Source: Methanoregula sp. UBA154 (lineage in GTDB: Archaea > Halobacteriota > Methanomicrobia > Methanomicrobiales > Methanospirillaceae). From it: a stretch of DNA of 64,000 nt. How positions within the stretch are numbered: the stretch's first letter is position 1; every line of letters begins with the position of its first letter. Positions 16,629 to 25,989 of the stretch are shown in pieces. The position numbers and the translations under genes are program-made. The notes beneath the pieces are model-generated. The model ran no database searches. It worked only from the letters and a program-made list of their open reading frames with translations, and was not told the DNA's origin. The DNA lies in contig DAPW01000015.1 in assembly GCA_002502245.1 (NCBI GenBank), positions 1-64,000 on the forward strand, in the 5' to 3' direction.

Positions 16629-18021
16629 CACGGTCCTCCGAGAGGCGGAACTCATCGTGGAGCACCCGCACGGCACGGGGACCATCGTTCTGGCTGACGA
16701 CGAAGCTGATATTTGCTTCCGATGAGCCCTGCGAGATCATCATCACGTTGACACCGGCTGCCCCGAGAGCAGTAAAGATCCTTCCTCCGGTGCCCGGGGC
16801 ACCGGCCATACCTGCACCGACAACCGCCACTGCGCAGACATCGTGGTTGTGGGAAACCTCGCGGACAACTCCCTGTTTCACCAGATCGCCAAGGGCTTTC
16901 ACCGCACCCTGCAGGTGGGTCTCATCAACAATCAGGGAGATGTTCGCTTCCGATGAACCCTGCGAGATCATCATCACGTTCACTTCATGGGCTGCAAGAA
17001 TGGTGAAGATCGCTTTTGCCACGCCGGGTCTGCCAATCATCTGGGCACCGTTTATGTTGATGGCCCCGACCTTGTCGATATAGGTGAGCGCTTTGACAAC
17101 ACGGTTATCCCGCTGGCCGTTCCGCACGATCATGGTCCCCGGATGGGAGGGGTTGAAGGTATTTTTGACCCGGACGAGGATGTTCTTGCGCATCGCGGGG
17201 TCGATGGACCGCGGGTGCATCACCTTGGCACCAAAATAAGAGAGTTCCATTACTTCGATAAAGGAGAGCGAGGGCATCACCCGTGCGTCGTTGATCACCC
17301 GGGGATCGCAGGTCATGATACCATCGACATCCGTCCAGATCCATATCTCGTCCGCATCGATCCCGGCACCGATGATGGATGCGGAGTAATCTGAGCCGCT
17401 CCGGCCCAGGGTCGTAATAATCCCGTCACGGGTACAGCCCATGAACCCCATGATGACCGGGATCTCCTTTTTTAAAAGCGGGCTGACCCGGCGCTGGATG
17501 CGCTCATCGCTCTCAGGAAGGGCGGTGGATTCGCCATGCTGCGGGGTGGTGAGAATGCCGGCCTCGCAGCCGTCCAGGACCGTCGAGGCAATGCCCCGCT
17601 GGCGGATGGCTGCCCCGATAATTGGTGCGAGCAGGCGCTCGCCAAACGAGATAATATAATCCTTCGACCGGGGGGTGAGTTCCCGGAGGTTGTACACCGC
17701 AAAGAGGATGTTCTGGAGATTAATGAGCTTCTCCTCAATTTCTGCCCCGACTTCGGCAACAGAGTCAGGTGCCGATCCTTCAAGGGTGATCATGTGACGT
17801 TTGGAGAGGGCCTGGATAAGGGGTTCAACAGCGGAATCATCTTTCGCGGTCGGGAGCCGGGACGCGATCTCGATGAGCTGGTCGGTCACTCCCCGTTGGG
17901 CAGATACAACCACCGCAACTTCGTCACCGTTCTTATGGTGTTCTTCGAGAATATCCACGACACGTTTGATGCATTGTGCATCGGCAACAGAGGTCCCGCC
18001 AAATTTCATCAGAATTCTCAT
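16621..18021 (-). CDS. lysC: Aspartate kinase
   Basis: 466 residues. It phosphorylates aspartate, the first step to lysine, threonine and methionine. The amino acid kinase domain begins MRILMKFGGTSVADAQ and includes GFMGCTRDGIITTLGRSGSD, followed by two C-terminal ACT domains. Both ACT domains contain the same VNVMMISQGSSEANIS segment, encoded by nearly identical DNA. Feedback control through the ACT pair is expected. The ATG at 18021 is 26-27 bases from the shared AT-rich promoter element at 18044-18055, with only a weak ribosome binding site. The last codons overlap purM. Confidence 0.95.
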   Translation of the reverse strand: MRILMKFGGTSVADAQCIKRVVDILEEHHKNGDEVAVVVSAQRGVTDQLIEIASRLPTAKDDSAVEPLIQALSKRHMITLEGSAPDSVAEVGAEIEEKLINLQNILFAVYNLRELTPRSKDYIISFGERLLAPIIGAAIRQRGIASTVLDGCEAGILTTPQHGESTALPESDERIQRRVSPLLKKEIPVIMGFMGCTRDGIITTLGRSGSDYSASIIGAGIDADEIWIWTDVDGIMTCDPRVINDARVMPSLSFIEVMELSYFGAKVMHPRSIDPAMRKNILVRVKNTFNPSHPGTMIVRNGQRDNRVVKALTYIDKVGAININGAQMIGRPGVAKAIFTILAAHEVNVMMISQGSSEANISLIVDETHLQGAVKALGDLVKQGVVREVSHNHDVCAVAVVGAGMAGAPGTGGRIFTALGAAGVNVMMISQGSSEANISFVVSQNDGPRAVRVLHDEFRLSEDRDE

Positions 18022-18043
18022 GTTCTCTCTCACGTCCGGGTGC

Positions 18044-18055
18044 CATTTATTTATG
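18044..18055. promoter_or_regulatory. Shared TATA element for divergent lysC and tfrA
   Basis: CATTTATTTATG lies about 27 bases from both start codons, lysC at 18021 (minus) and tfrA at 18082 (plus). Only 60 bases separate the two genes, so one AT-rich element probably serves both directions and both transcripts would be leaderless or nearly so. Confidence 0.5.
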
Positions 18056-18081
18056 TAACTATACGATCCAAAGAGTATTAG

Positions 18082-19710
18082 ATGCTTGCAGATGAGGTCG
18101 TGGATTGCCATGTGCTGGTGATCGGGAGCGGGGGAGCAGGGGTCCGGGCAGCCATTGAGGCATCGCAGCATGGCGATACGGTACTGATCTCCAAAACCAT
18201 CGTGGGCAAAGGGGGCTGCACCACAATGGCAGAAGGCGGATTTAATGCGGTGATGCGGGACGAGGACTCATGCGGGATCCATTTCGAGGATACGATGAAA
18301 GGCGGGGCATTCCTCAATGACCCGGAACTCGTGAATATCCTGGTAAAGGAAGCCCCGCTGCGGATGGGTGATCTCATCAGATGGGGCGCGGTCTTCGATT
18401 TCACCGATGCTGATGAAGTTGCCCAGCGGCCGTTCGGGGGCCAGCGGTTCCCCCGGACCTGTTATGCCGGCGACCGGACCGGCCACGAGATGATAACCAC
18501 GCTGGTCGAGCGGCTGGATGCAACCGACGTCACCACCCTGCAGGAATTCACGGTCATTGACCTGCTGAAAGACGGCGACCAGGTGATTGGTGCCATGGCG
18601 CTGGACGAGAAAGGGAACCTTGTGATACTCAAAGCCGACAGCACCATCCTTGCCACCGGCGGCGGGACGAAAGTCTACGATATCTCCACCAACTCATCGA
18701 GCGGGACCGGTGACGGGTATGCTGTCGGGTACCGGGCCGGGGCCGAGCTCATTGACATGGAGATGATCCAGTTCCACCCGACCGGCGCAGTATTCCCGTA
18801 CGATGCCCGGGGCCGGCTCGTGACAGAAGCGGTCCGCGGCGAAGGCGGCCTGCTCCTCAATAACCAGGGCGAGCGGTTCATGAAGAAGTACGATCCCCAG
18901 CGGATGGAACTCTCGACCCGCGACGTGGTTGCCCGCGCAATCGCGACTGAGATCCAGAACGGGCGGGGAAGCCCGAACGGCGGGGTGTATCTCGATGTCA
19001 CGCACCTGCCCCGGGAGCAGATCGAGACCCGGCTGCCGGTGATGCTCGAGCAGTTCCTCAAGTATGGCGTGGACATCCGCACCACCCCCATGGAAGTTGC
19101 CCCCACGGCCCACCACATCATGGGCGGCCACCGGATCACGCCCGAATGCAGGACAACCCTCCCGGGATTATTTGCCTGCGGCGAGGTGGCCGGCGGGGTG
19201 CATGGTGCAAACCGCCTGGGTGGCAATGCCCTTGCCGAGACCCAGGTCTTTGGCCGGCGGGCCGGCGATGCTGCGGGGCGGGAGGAGAAGCGGCAGAAAA
19301 AGGTTGATGTGGCCCAGATAACGCGCCAGCAGGAGCGGCTAGACCGGTTCATGACCGGGACCAAAAGCCCTGCCCGGATCCGGATGCTCCTCCAGCAGGC
19401 GATGTGGGACGGGGCAAATATCTTCCGGAACGGAACCGACCTCAAAAAGGCACTAGCGGCAACGGGCGTCCTCGCTGACAAGCCCCTCAGGGCTGAGACT
19501 CCCCGCAACCTTGCCGAGTGCTGCACAGTCGAGAACATGTGCCTTGTTGCCTCGCTCATCTGCCGCTCTGCCCTCATCCGCGAGGAGTCGCGGGGAGCCC
19601 ATGTGCGGAAGGATATCCCCCAGACGTATGATGCCGAACATTCCCCGTTCGGGCACACCTTCATCTCCAAGAAAAGGCAGGGGATCGAGAAGCGGGAGGT
19701 GCGGGCATGA
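18082..19710 (+). CDS. tfrA: CoM/CoB fumarate reductase, flavoprotein subunit A
   Basis: 542 residues. An FAD-binding dinucleotide fold begins at residue 10 (VLVIGSGGAGVRAAIEA); KGGCTTMAEGGFNAV follows. The fumarate-binding region is HPTGAVFPYDARGRLVTEAVRGEGG, and VHGANRLGGNALAE closes the FAD site. With the next gene it forms the soluble thiol:fumarate reductase of methanogens, which reduces fumarate to succinate with CoM-SH and CoB-SH and releases the heterodisulfide. This feeds the reductive branch to 2-oxoglutarate. No membrane anchor genes are present. It overlaps tfrB by four bases (ATGA). Confidence 0.93.
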   Translation: MLADEVVDCHVLVIGSGGAGVRAAIEASQHGDTVLISKTIVGKGGCTTMAEGGFNAVMRDEDSCGIHFEDTMKGGAFLNDPELVNILVKEAPLRMGDLIRWGAVFDFTDADEVAQRPFGGQRFPRTCYAGDRTGHEMITTLVERLDATDVTTLQEFTVIDLLKDGDQVIGAMALDEKGNLVILKADSTILATGGGTKVYDISTNSSSGTGDGYAVGYRAGAELIDMEMIQFHPTGAVFPYDARGRLVTEAVRGEGGLLLNNQGERFMKKYDPQRMELSTRDVVARAIATEIQNGRGSPNGGVYLDVTHLPREQIETRLPVMLEQFLKYGVDIRTTPMEVAPTAHHIMGGHRITPECRTTLPGLFACGEVAGGVHGANRLGGNALAETQVFGRRAGDAAGREEKRQKKVDVAQITRQQERLDRFMTGTKSPARIRMLLQQAMWDGANIFRNGTDLKKALAATGVLADKPLRAETPRNLAECCTVENMCLVASLICRSALIREESRGAHVRKDIPQTYDAEHSPFGHTFISKKRQGIEKREVRA

Positions 19711-21173
19711 AGGCCCTGACCGTAACGATCAGGCGGTTCGATCCCGACCGGGACCGGGAACCGTACTACCAGACCTTCACGGTACAGGTAAATGAGGGCG
19801 CACGCGTCCTCCACGTGTTCCACGCCATCCACGACACCATCGATCCCACGCTCTCGTACCGCTATTCCTGCGCCTCAGGCCAGTGCGGGAGCTGTGCGGT
19901 GCGGGTGAACGGCGAGCCGGTACTGGCCTGCATGGAGGAGGCCCGAAACCACAGCACCATCGAACCGATCAACCTTTCCGTGAAGAAGGATCTCGTGGTC
20001 GACCTCCTCCCGAAACTGGAAGAGATCGCCTCGTTCCTTCCGAAGAAGGAGACAACGCTCCCGAAAAAGCAGGAGATCGATGCCATCAAGCCCCTCCGGG
20101 ACTGCATCGAGTGCCTCTGCTGCCTCTCGGTCTGCCCTGCTGTGGACGTAACAAAGTTCCTCGGCCCGACCGCGATGCGGCAGGAGATGCGGCTCGCACT
20201 CGATCCCCGCGACCGGGGGGACCGGGTTTCCGATGCGGTCCGGGACGGCCTTTTCACCTGCACCAGCTGCCAAGCCTGCTGGAAGGTCTGCCCCAAGGAG
20301 ATCGAGATCCCCGGAAAAGCGATCGAGAAACTCCGGGCCTATGCGAACAAGCGGGGATTCACCCTGCCCCGGCACCTTGAGGTCGCAGCACTCATCAGGG
20401 AGACCGGCCGGAGCGTCCCCCGCACGGCGGAATCATTCCTTGAACAGGTCCCTGAAGTGCTCGAACCGTACGGTCCCGTCAAGGCAACGGTCGGATTTTT
20501 TGTCGGCTGCATGTATAACCTCCGGCAGCAGCAGTCCGCGCTTGACGCGATGGAGGTCCTGCGGCGAAACGGCATCCGGGTCATCATCCCGAAAGAGCAG
20601 GTCTGCTGCAGTTCGCCGCTCATCAGGACCGGGCAGCTCGACTATGTGGATACGCTCAAAAAACGGAATATCGAAGCGTTCCGGTTCCGGGGCATCGATA
20701 CGGTCCTGACCATGTGCGCCGGTTGCGGCACAACCCTCAAGAACGATTACAAAACACCGTTCAAGGTCATCGACATCAACGAGCTCCTCACGCAGTACGG
20801 AATCGAGCCCCCGGCACGCCTTCCGATCAAGGCAACGTACCATGACCCCTGCCACCTGCTGCGGGGGCAGGGCATCCGTGACCAGCCCCGGGAACTGGCC
20901 CGGCTGGTCGTCGAGCTCGTGGAGATGCCGGCCATCTGCTGCGGGAGCGGCGGCGGTGTCCGGTCCGGGAACCCGGAAGAGGCGGCAGCTCTCGGGAAGC
21001 GGCGGGGCGAGGAGATCAAAAAGAGCGGTGCCGAGATTGTCATCACGTCCTGCCCGTTCTGCGAGTTCCACATCATGGGCCACACCGACAAACCAGTGAA
21101 GAATATTGCAACCGTGCTCCTGGAAGGGTACCGGGAGAAGGACCGGAAGAAGGCAGCCGGAACAAAGAACTGA
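19707..21173 (+). CDS. tfrB: CoM/CoB fumarate reductase, iron-sulfur subunit B
   Basis: 488 residues. The order is a plant-type 2Fe-2S domain with Cys55, Cys60, Cys63 and Cys75; two 4Fe-4S motifs, Cys133/136/139/143 (CIECLCCLSVCP) and Cys185/188/191/195 (CTSCQACWKVCP); and a C-terminal half with two CCG-type domains (CCSSPLIRTG with CAGCG, then CCGSGGG) like heterodisulfide reductase subunit B. The C-terminal part is where CoM-SH and CoB-SH are oxidised, and electrons pass to the flavin of TfrA. The fused arrangement is characteristic of methanogens. Confidence 0.93.
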   Translation: MKALTVTIRRFDPDRDREPYYQTFTVQVNEGARVLHVFHAIHDTIDPTLSYRYSCASGQCGSCAVRVNGEPVLACMEEARNHSTIEPINLSVKKDLVVDLLPKLEEIASFLPKKETTLPKKQEIDAIKPLRDCIECLCCLSVCPAVDVTKFLGPTAMRQEMRLALDPRDRGDRVSDAVRDGLFTCTSCQACWKVCPKEIEIPGKAIEKLRAYANKRGFTLPRHLEVAALIRETGRSVPRTAESFLEQVPEVLEPYGPVKATVGFFVGCMYNLRQQQSALDAMEVLRRNGIRVIIPKEQVCCSSPLIRTGQLDYVDTLKKRNIEAFRFRGIDTVLTMCAGCGTTLKNDYKTPFKVIDINELLTQYGIEPPARLPIKATYHDPCHLLRGQGIRDQPRELARLVVELVEMPAICCGSGGGVRSGNPEEAAALGKRRGEEIKKSGAEIVITSCPFCEFHIMGHTDKPVKNIATVLLEGYREKDRKKAAGTKN

Positions 21174-21861
21174 TCCCATTACTCATCCATTCGGGTGGCA
21201 GGGCGCTGGCGCAAGGGGGGCGATCTCATCTTTTAAAAGATGTTTTCCTATCAAAATCGCTTCCTTCAGGAATCTATGGTGTATGATGGAGGTTTGATCC
21301 TCCCATACACCCTGTTGCGATGAACGCCCGCCGCCCTGAAGGGTTCCCGGAGGCGGGTGTTGGACGTTAAAGAAAGACGGGAGATTGAACCGGCTTGCCC
21401 CGCAATGCCGCGGGAAGGCCCTGAGGCGGGTAACCATCTAAATCTTTACATCGTTTACCGATTTTCATGGTTTTGGTGCGAACATGCTCAGTTCATGCAT
21501 GGTTCTCCAGAGCGAAAATTTAAAAAAAAGGTGATTCCTCAACAAAAGCCACCAATTCAGATTTTCTTCCGGTGCTTTTTGGGAAGTCATCCCGGGGAGA
21601 TGATGTCAGACGTTCCCGGGGGCTTTGAGTTCCACCTCCGCCCGCCACTGCGGCATCCCCCAAAACGGTGATGACGATGTATGAGCGGTAACCCGCCTCG
21701 TCCAGTCACCATCCGCCCCGTCACCCGGGGACTTGAGGCGCAAGAAGGGCAGAGCAAAAGATTATCTGCTTACTATTGAATCCAGCTATCTGATATCAGA
21801 GATTGGTTGGCACCAGATGATGAATCACCAAAAAAAATCCGGCCCTGTTTTTCCGGTTCGC
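21174..21861. other. Convergent intergenic region, no gene found
   Basis: 688 bases between the ends of tfrB and the thioredoxin reductase gene. A strong hairpin can form between ACGCCCGCC (21323-21331) and GGCGGGTGT (21352-21360) around a Pro-codon-like CCCTGAAGGG inner stem. A further GC-rich stretch at 21600-21740 (CGTTCCCGGGGGCTTTGAG, CCGCCACTGCGGCATCCCCC) resembles a worn copy of the dispersed repeat. Reading frames here have no initiation signal and no recognisable product. Confidence 0.5.
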
Positions 21862-23022
21862 CTATTTCTTCCACTCCGCCATCAGATATTCAAACGCCTC
21901 GAGGGCTGCTTTTGCCCCGTCACCGGAAGCAATAATGATCTGCTTGTGCTTGACCGAGGTCACATCCCCGGCTGCAAAAATCCCGTTTACGCTCGTCCGT
22001 CCATTGCAGTCGACGAGTATCTCCTTCTTCCCGTTCAGTGCAACGAGCCCTGCCACCATATCCGTGTTTGGCATCCAGCCAATCTCGATGAACACCCCGT
22101 CGAGGGCTAACTTCTGTTCCGTTCCCTGTTCATTTTTGATCATGACGGCAGAGAGGAACTTGTCGCCTTCAACCCCGGTCACCTGTGAGTTGAGGTGCAC
22201 CGTAACGTTCGGTTTCGTTTTCAGTTTCTCGATATAGAGTGCATCGGCCCGGATGATGCTCCGGACGATCAGGTCCACGGATGCTGCCAGCCCGCTCATC
22301 TCAATCGTGGTCTGGAGGGCCGAGTTCCCCCCGCCAACCACGGCCACCTTCTTGCCCCGGTAGAGCGGCCCGTCGCAGGTCGAGCAGATCGAGAGGCCGC
22401 GGCCGAGATACTGCTCCTCGTTTGCCACGCCAAGTTTTTTCGGGCGGTTGCCCTGCGCAAGGATGATGGTTTTTGCCTGAACTTCGGCACCGGACAGGGT
22501 CTTTATGATGAAGAGATTGCCCTCTTTCGTGATACCGGTGACCCGGTCGAGCTCGAGCCGGATGTTCAGGGTCCGGACCTGTTCCTCGAATTTCTTCATC
22601 AGCTCCTCGCCCGTGACCACCCGGTAGCCCATATAGTTCTCGATCGCCCACGATTCCAGGGCCTGTCCCCCGATATTCTCGCTGATGATGACCGTCTTTA
22701 ACATCTTTCGTGCGCAGTAAACCCCGGCGGTAAGCCCTGCCGGTCCTGCCCCGATGATCACGATGTCATTCACATCTTCCGGTGATGCCTCGCCAAAGAG
22801 CTCGTTCAGCCGCTGGGAGTCGAATCCCACAATCACTTCATCTCCGACGACAATGACCGGAACGCCACGCTGGCCGGAGAGTTCGATCATCTTCTCTGCT
22901 GCCCTGCTGTCCGAACCAACATCGATGTTCTCATACGGTACACCATGTTTGTCCAGGAATGCCTTTGCCATACGGCAGTACTGGCAATTCGGGGTCGAAT
23001 AGACGGTGACTTTCCTCATCAT
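21862..23022 (-). CDS. Glutaredoxin-thioredoxin reductase fusion protein
   Basis: 386 residues, about 80 longer than a plain thioredoxin reductase. Residues 1-75 are a glutaredoxin domain with Cys13 and Cys16 (NCQYC) and the cis-Pro loop RGVPVIVVGDEVIVGFD. Residues 86-386 are the reductase: FAD motif VIIGAGPAGLTAG (88-100), redox pair CSTC (Cys213, Cys216), NAD(P) motif VVGGGNSALQ and GIFAAGDVTSV. The reductase could reduce its own glutaredoxin domain as well as free thioredoxin (7139-7543). The ATG at 23022 is followed by a second ATG at 23019. The electron donor is not predictable from the motif alone. Confidence 0.9.
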   Translation of the reverse strand: MMRKVTVYSTPNCQYCRMAKAFLDKHGVPYENIDVGSDSRAAEKMIELSGQRGVPVIVVGDEVIVGFDSQRLNELFGEASPEDVNDIVIIGAGPAGLTAGVYCARKMLKTVIISENIGGQALESWAIENYMGYRVVTGEELMKKFEEQVRTLNIRLELDRVTGITKEGNLFIIKTLSGAEVQAKTIILAQGNRPKKLGVANEEQYLGRGLSICSTCDGPLYRGKKVAVVGGGNSALQTTIEMSGLAASVDLIVRSIIRADALYIEKLKTKPNVTVHLNSQVTGVEGDKFLSAVMIKNEQGTEQKLALDGVFIEIGWMPNTDMVAGLVALNGKKEILVDCNGRTSVNGIFAAGDVTSVKHKQIIIASGDGAKAALEAFEYLMAEWKK

Positions 23023-23134
23023 GCCAAAAAGGATATGACATGATAAAAAGATATTGCCTTGAGACGCACCGAAGGAACGCGGTTATCGCAACCTTCTTTT
23101 CAGACCAGCTCCAATATACCCGTGAGCGAGAACC

Positions 23135-24472
23135 ATGAGCATCCTGCCTTCCCCGCGGGGTACGCGGTTAACCATTGTTTTCTCCCTCTCGTTACTCCTC
23201 CTGGTATGTATAGCACCGGCACTTGCACAGCAGCAGGTTGCCTCACCAGAGCCGGCGGTATACCTGAACTTTGATGAAGGCAGCGGGAATTTCGCACTGG
23301 ACAGTTCAGGGCACGGCAATGCCGGAACCCTCCACAACGTATCCCGGATCGAAAAAGGGGGCTGCAACCGGGCATTGTCGTTCCCGAATCCTGACAGTTA
23401 CGTGGCGATCCCGTTCCGGGCCCTGAATCATCCTTCAAAGGAAATTACCGTTTCCACCTGGTTTTATATCGATAATTTCACACCGGCAACGCTCGTCTCG
23501 GGTTACCAAAACGGTGGTTACCGGCTCGGGTTTGATGACGGGAATGACCTCTGGTGGACCCTGAACCTCGGGAATGCCGGAGATGTTTCCGTACCAGTGC
23601 AACACGAGAATATCGCCCTCCACCATTGGCACCAGGTCACCGGGACGTACGACGGGAATACCATGAAAATCTACCTGGACGGCATCCTCAGGAATCAGGC
23701 GACTGCGACGGGTACGATAAACTATGCCAGTAACAATTACATTATCCTCGGTGCAGAAGCCGGCACCGCAGATATACCAGCTCAGTGTTCCTCCCGGTTT
23801 ACCGGGGGTCTTGACGACGTCAGGATCTATCCGGTGGCTCTTTCGTACAATCAGGTCATGGATGACCGCTTCCGGTGTCTGGAGGAGGCGGGGTCCCCGC
23901 CCGCGGTCACTCTCACGGGACTGGCACCATACACCTGTGAACCGGTTTCCGGTTCTGTCAGGCTCGGGATGAATGATACCGCCACCCGGGTCCTCTCGTT
24001 TACCAACAAAACAATGAACGGGACCTGGCAGGTTACCCTGCAACCGGGATCGGTACTCAGTGTTCATGCATTTGATTTCTACGCGAAGGCGTCTCCGGAT
24101 GCCTGGTACCTGGAGATCGCCGATGAAGAGGGGAGACCGGCACGCACCATTGCCTTCCCGGGACGGAATAATGCACCGGCGGAGGCAATGATACCCTCCG
24201 GGAATGCGACCGTGACCGTGAGATACTTCAGCGGGGATGAACGGTTCCCGGCCAGGGTCACCCTCCGGCTGGAATCCCTGCGTGGCCAGAATCCCCGGCC
24301 ACCCGAGCCCAAAAATATCCTGGAAAACCCGATCATTGTCATCTACTCCGCATCATGGGCAACCGTGGTTGCCATCATCCTGGTCATGATGTGGCTGCAC
24401 CGGCGTAAAAAATCCCGGAAGGCCGCAACCGGAAAAACGGAATCCCTCTGCGGGGAAGATAAAAAATTATAA
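23135..24472 (+). CDS. Secreted LamG-domain protein with C-terminal membrane anchor
   Basis: 445 residues. A signal peptide ends at about residue 32 (CIAPALAQQ). A LamG/concanavalin-like domain spans about residues 40-240, with NFDEGSGNFALDSSGHGNAG, VSTWFYIDNF and GGLDDVRIYPVALS, the usual hallmarks. A second beta-rich region follows, then a transmembrane helix near the end (IIVIYSASWATVVAIILVMM) and a basic tail. It should sit on the outer face of the membrane and bind carbohydrate or protein. It is divergent from the thioredoxin reductase gene, and its stop overlaps the convergent rubrerythrin gene by six bases. Confidence 0.82.
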   Translation: MSILPSPRGTRLTIVFSLSLLLLVCIAPALAQQQVASPEPAVYLNFDEGSGNFALDSSGHGNAGTLHNVSRIEKGGCNRALSFPNPDSYVAIPFRALNHPSKEITVSTWFYIDNFTPATLVSGYQNGGYRLGFDDGNDLWWTLNLGNAGDVSVPVQHENIALHHWHQVTGTYDGNTMKIYLDGILRNQATATGTINYASNNYIILGAEAGTADIPAQCSSRFTGGLDDVRIYPVALSYNQVMDDRFRCLEEAGSPPAVTLTGLAPYTCEPVSGSVRLGMNDTATRVLSFTNKTMNGTWQVTLQPGSVLSVHAFDFYAKASPDAWYLEIADEEGRPARTIAFPGRNNAPAEAMIPSGNATVTVRYFSGDERFPARVTLRLESLRGQNPRPPEPKNILENPIIVIYSASWATVVAIILVMMWLHRRKKSRKAATGKTESLCGEDKKL

Positions 24473-24970
24473 GGTAATTTCCCGGAACTGTTTTCCAAAA
24501 ACAGCGCATATCGGGCACTTGTCCGGGACCTTGCCCACCTCAATGTTTCCGCATATCGGGCACAAGAATATCTTCTCCCTGCCGAGATCATGGCCGGCTT
24601 TTATTGCAGCAAGGGCTTTCTGGTAAAGACCGGCATGGACTTCTTCCGCCTTCATTGCATGGGTAAACGCAAGGAGGGCATCAGTCCGTTTCTCCGCTTC
24701 AGCTCCCTTGATGAACTCCGGGTACATCGTCGTGAACTCGTGCGTCTCTCCCGAGATGCCCGCCTCGAGGTTCTTCTCGGTCGATCCGATGGTTGAGAGC
24801 ACTTTTAAGAGCTTCTTTGCATGGATCGCTTCCGCTTCAGATGCAGCCTTGAAAAGGACCGCCACGTTCCTGAACCCTTCTTCTGCTGCTTTTTCTGAGA
24901 ATGCCAGGTATTTCCGGTTCGCCTGGGATTCCCCGGCCAGTGCTTCTTTTGCGTTCTCTGTTGTTGCCAT
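24467..24970 (-). CDS. rbr: Rubrerythrin
   Basis: 167 residues from ATG 24970. The N-terminal ferritin-like diiron domain has the expected Glu and ExxH pattern (ALAGESQANRKYLAFSEKA, SEAEAIHAKKLL, AMKAEEVHAGLYQKA). The C-terminal rubredoxin-like domain has CPICG and CPICA. Rubrerythrin reduces hydrogen peroxide in anaerobes, taking electrons from rubredoxin-type carriers. The longer frame from 25018 adds residues from the promoter region and is rejected. It belongs with the other oxygen-defence genes between 24.4 and 29 kb. Confidence 0.93.
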   Translation of the reverse strand: MATTENAKEALAGESQANRKYLAFSEKAAEEGFRNVAVLFKAASEAEAIHAKKLLKVLSTIGSTEKNLEAGISGETHEFTTMYPEFIKGAEAEKRTDALLAFTHAMKAEEVHAGLYQKALAAIKAGHDLGREKIFLCPICGNIEVGKVPDKCPICAVFGKQFREITL

Positions 24971-25166
24971 GACAGAATGGTATGGAGAGACGGGTCTTAA
25001 AGATTCTTCATGGGGCATCCGGGAATTTTCCGGGCTGATGGTGGTATATTTTCAATGGGATAATGAAATGAGAATAAAAAAGAAACATTTTTGCCGCAGT
25101 GCATACACATCTCTCATACAGCAGTTCCCGCGGGGAACAGCGGTCAATACGATCCGGAGAGCCACT

Positions 25167-25832
25167 ATGAAAAAAATGAAGGACGTGCCGCAGAGGGACC
25201 GGCCGCGGGAAAAAATCGCCAGCAAAGGGGCGTCTGCTCTTTCTGATACGGAATTGATCGAGGCGATCATCGGCCGGGGCACAAGGAGCCGGGATGTCCG
25301 GGAAATTTCAAAAGATATCACCCGGCTCGTGATCGAGCGGGGGAACGCTATCGGTTATAAGGATCTGCAATCGATAGAGGGTATCGGCCCCACGAAAGCT
25401 TCCCAGATCATGTCCTGTTTCGAGTTGGGCCGACGTTATTTCGGTTCAAAAGACAAGGGAGAAAGAGTGACGAGACCGGAAGACATCCTCCCGCTTGTTG
25501 CACACCTGCGGGAGAAACGGCAGGAACATTTTGTCTGCATTGCCCTGAATGGCGCCGGCGAGGTGCTCGGGAACCGGGTTATCACGGTCGGGCTGCTTAA
25601 CCACAGCCTCGTTCACCCCCGCGAGGTCTTTGCCGATGCCATCACGGACCGGGCGGCATCGGTCATCTGCGTGCATAACCACCCGTCAGGTTCCCTGGAG
25701 CCCAGCAGCCAGGATATCGCCATCACCACCCAGCTGAAGGAGGCCGGCTCCATTCTCGGTATCCAGTTGATCGATCATATCATCGTCACTCGGACCGGCC
25801 ACGTGAGCATGAGAGAGCGGGGACTCGTCTGA
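25167..25832 (+). CDS. radC: RadC-type JAMM-domain protein
   Basis: 221 residues. A helix-hairpin-helix segment lies at about 69-88 (SIEGIGPTKASQIMSCFELG). The JAB/MPN metalloprotease-like domain has a catalytic-type Glu upstream and the zinc motif HNHPSG...PSSQD with His170, His172 and Asp183. RadC was once linked to DNA repair, but its biochemical role is unsettled. It is common in bacteria and less so in archaea, so transfer is possible. GGAG lies nine bases before the ATG at 25167, which also opens the conserved N-terminus (DVPQRDRPREK). A T-run follows the stop. Confidence 0.9.
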   Translation: MKKMKDVPQRDRPREKIASKGASALSDTELIEAIIGRGTRSRDVREISKDITRLVIERGNAIGYKDLQSIEGIGPTKASQIMSCFELGRRYFGSKDKGERVTRPEDILPLVAHLREKRQEHFVCIALNGAGEVLGNRVITVGLLNHSLVHPREVFADAITDRAASVICVHNHPSGSLEPSSQDIAITTQLKEAGSILGIQLIDHIIVTRTGHVSMRERGLV

Positions 25833-25989
25833 TCTGCTTTTTTTCAAAATTCGGGAAAAGAGGATATTGTCACAGGACCACACCGGTATCCGGGCTGAAC
25901 GGTAATGTTCCGGACACCGTCTCAGTATAGTGGAAGGTATGCCGTCCTTGACAGACAGATGACCGGGGTGTCCCAGGCATCTTCGCTCC

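Noticed and set aside
21183..21437. 84-codon minus-strand frame between tfrB and the thioredoxin reductase gene
   Set aside because: It spans the strong hairpin and carries no recognisable motif or initiation signal.
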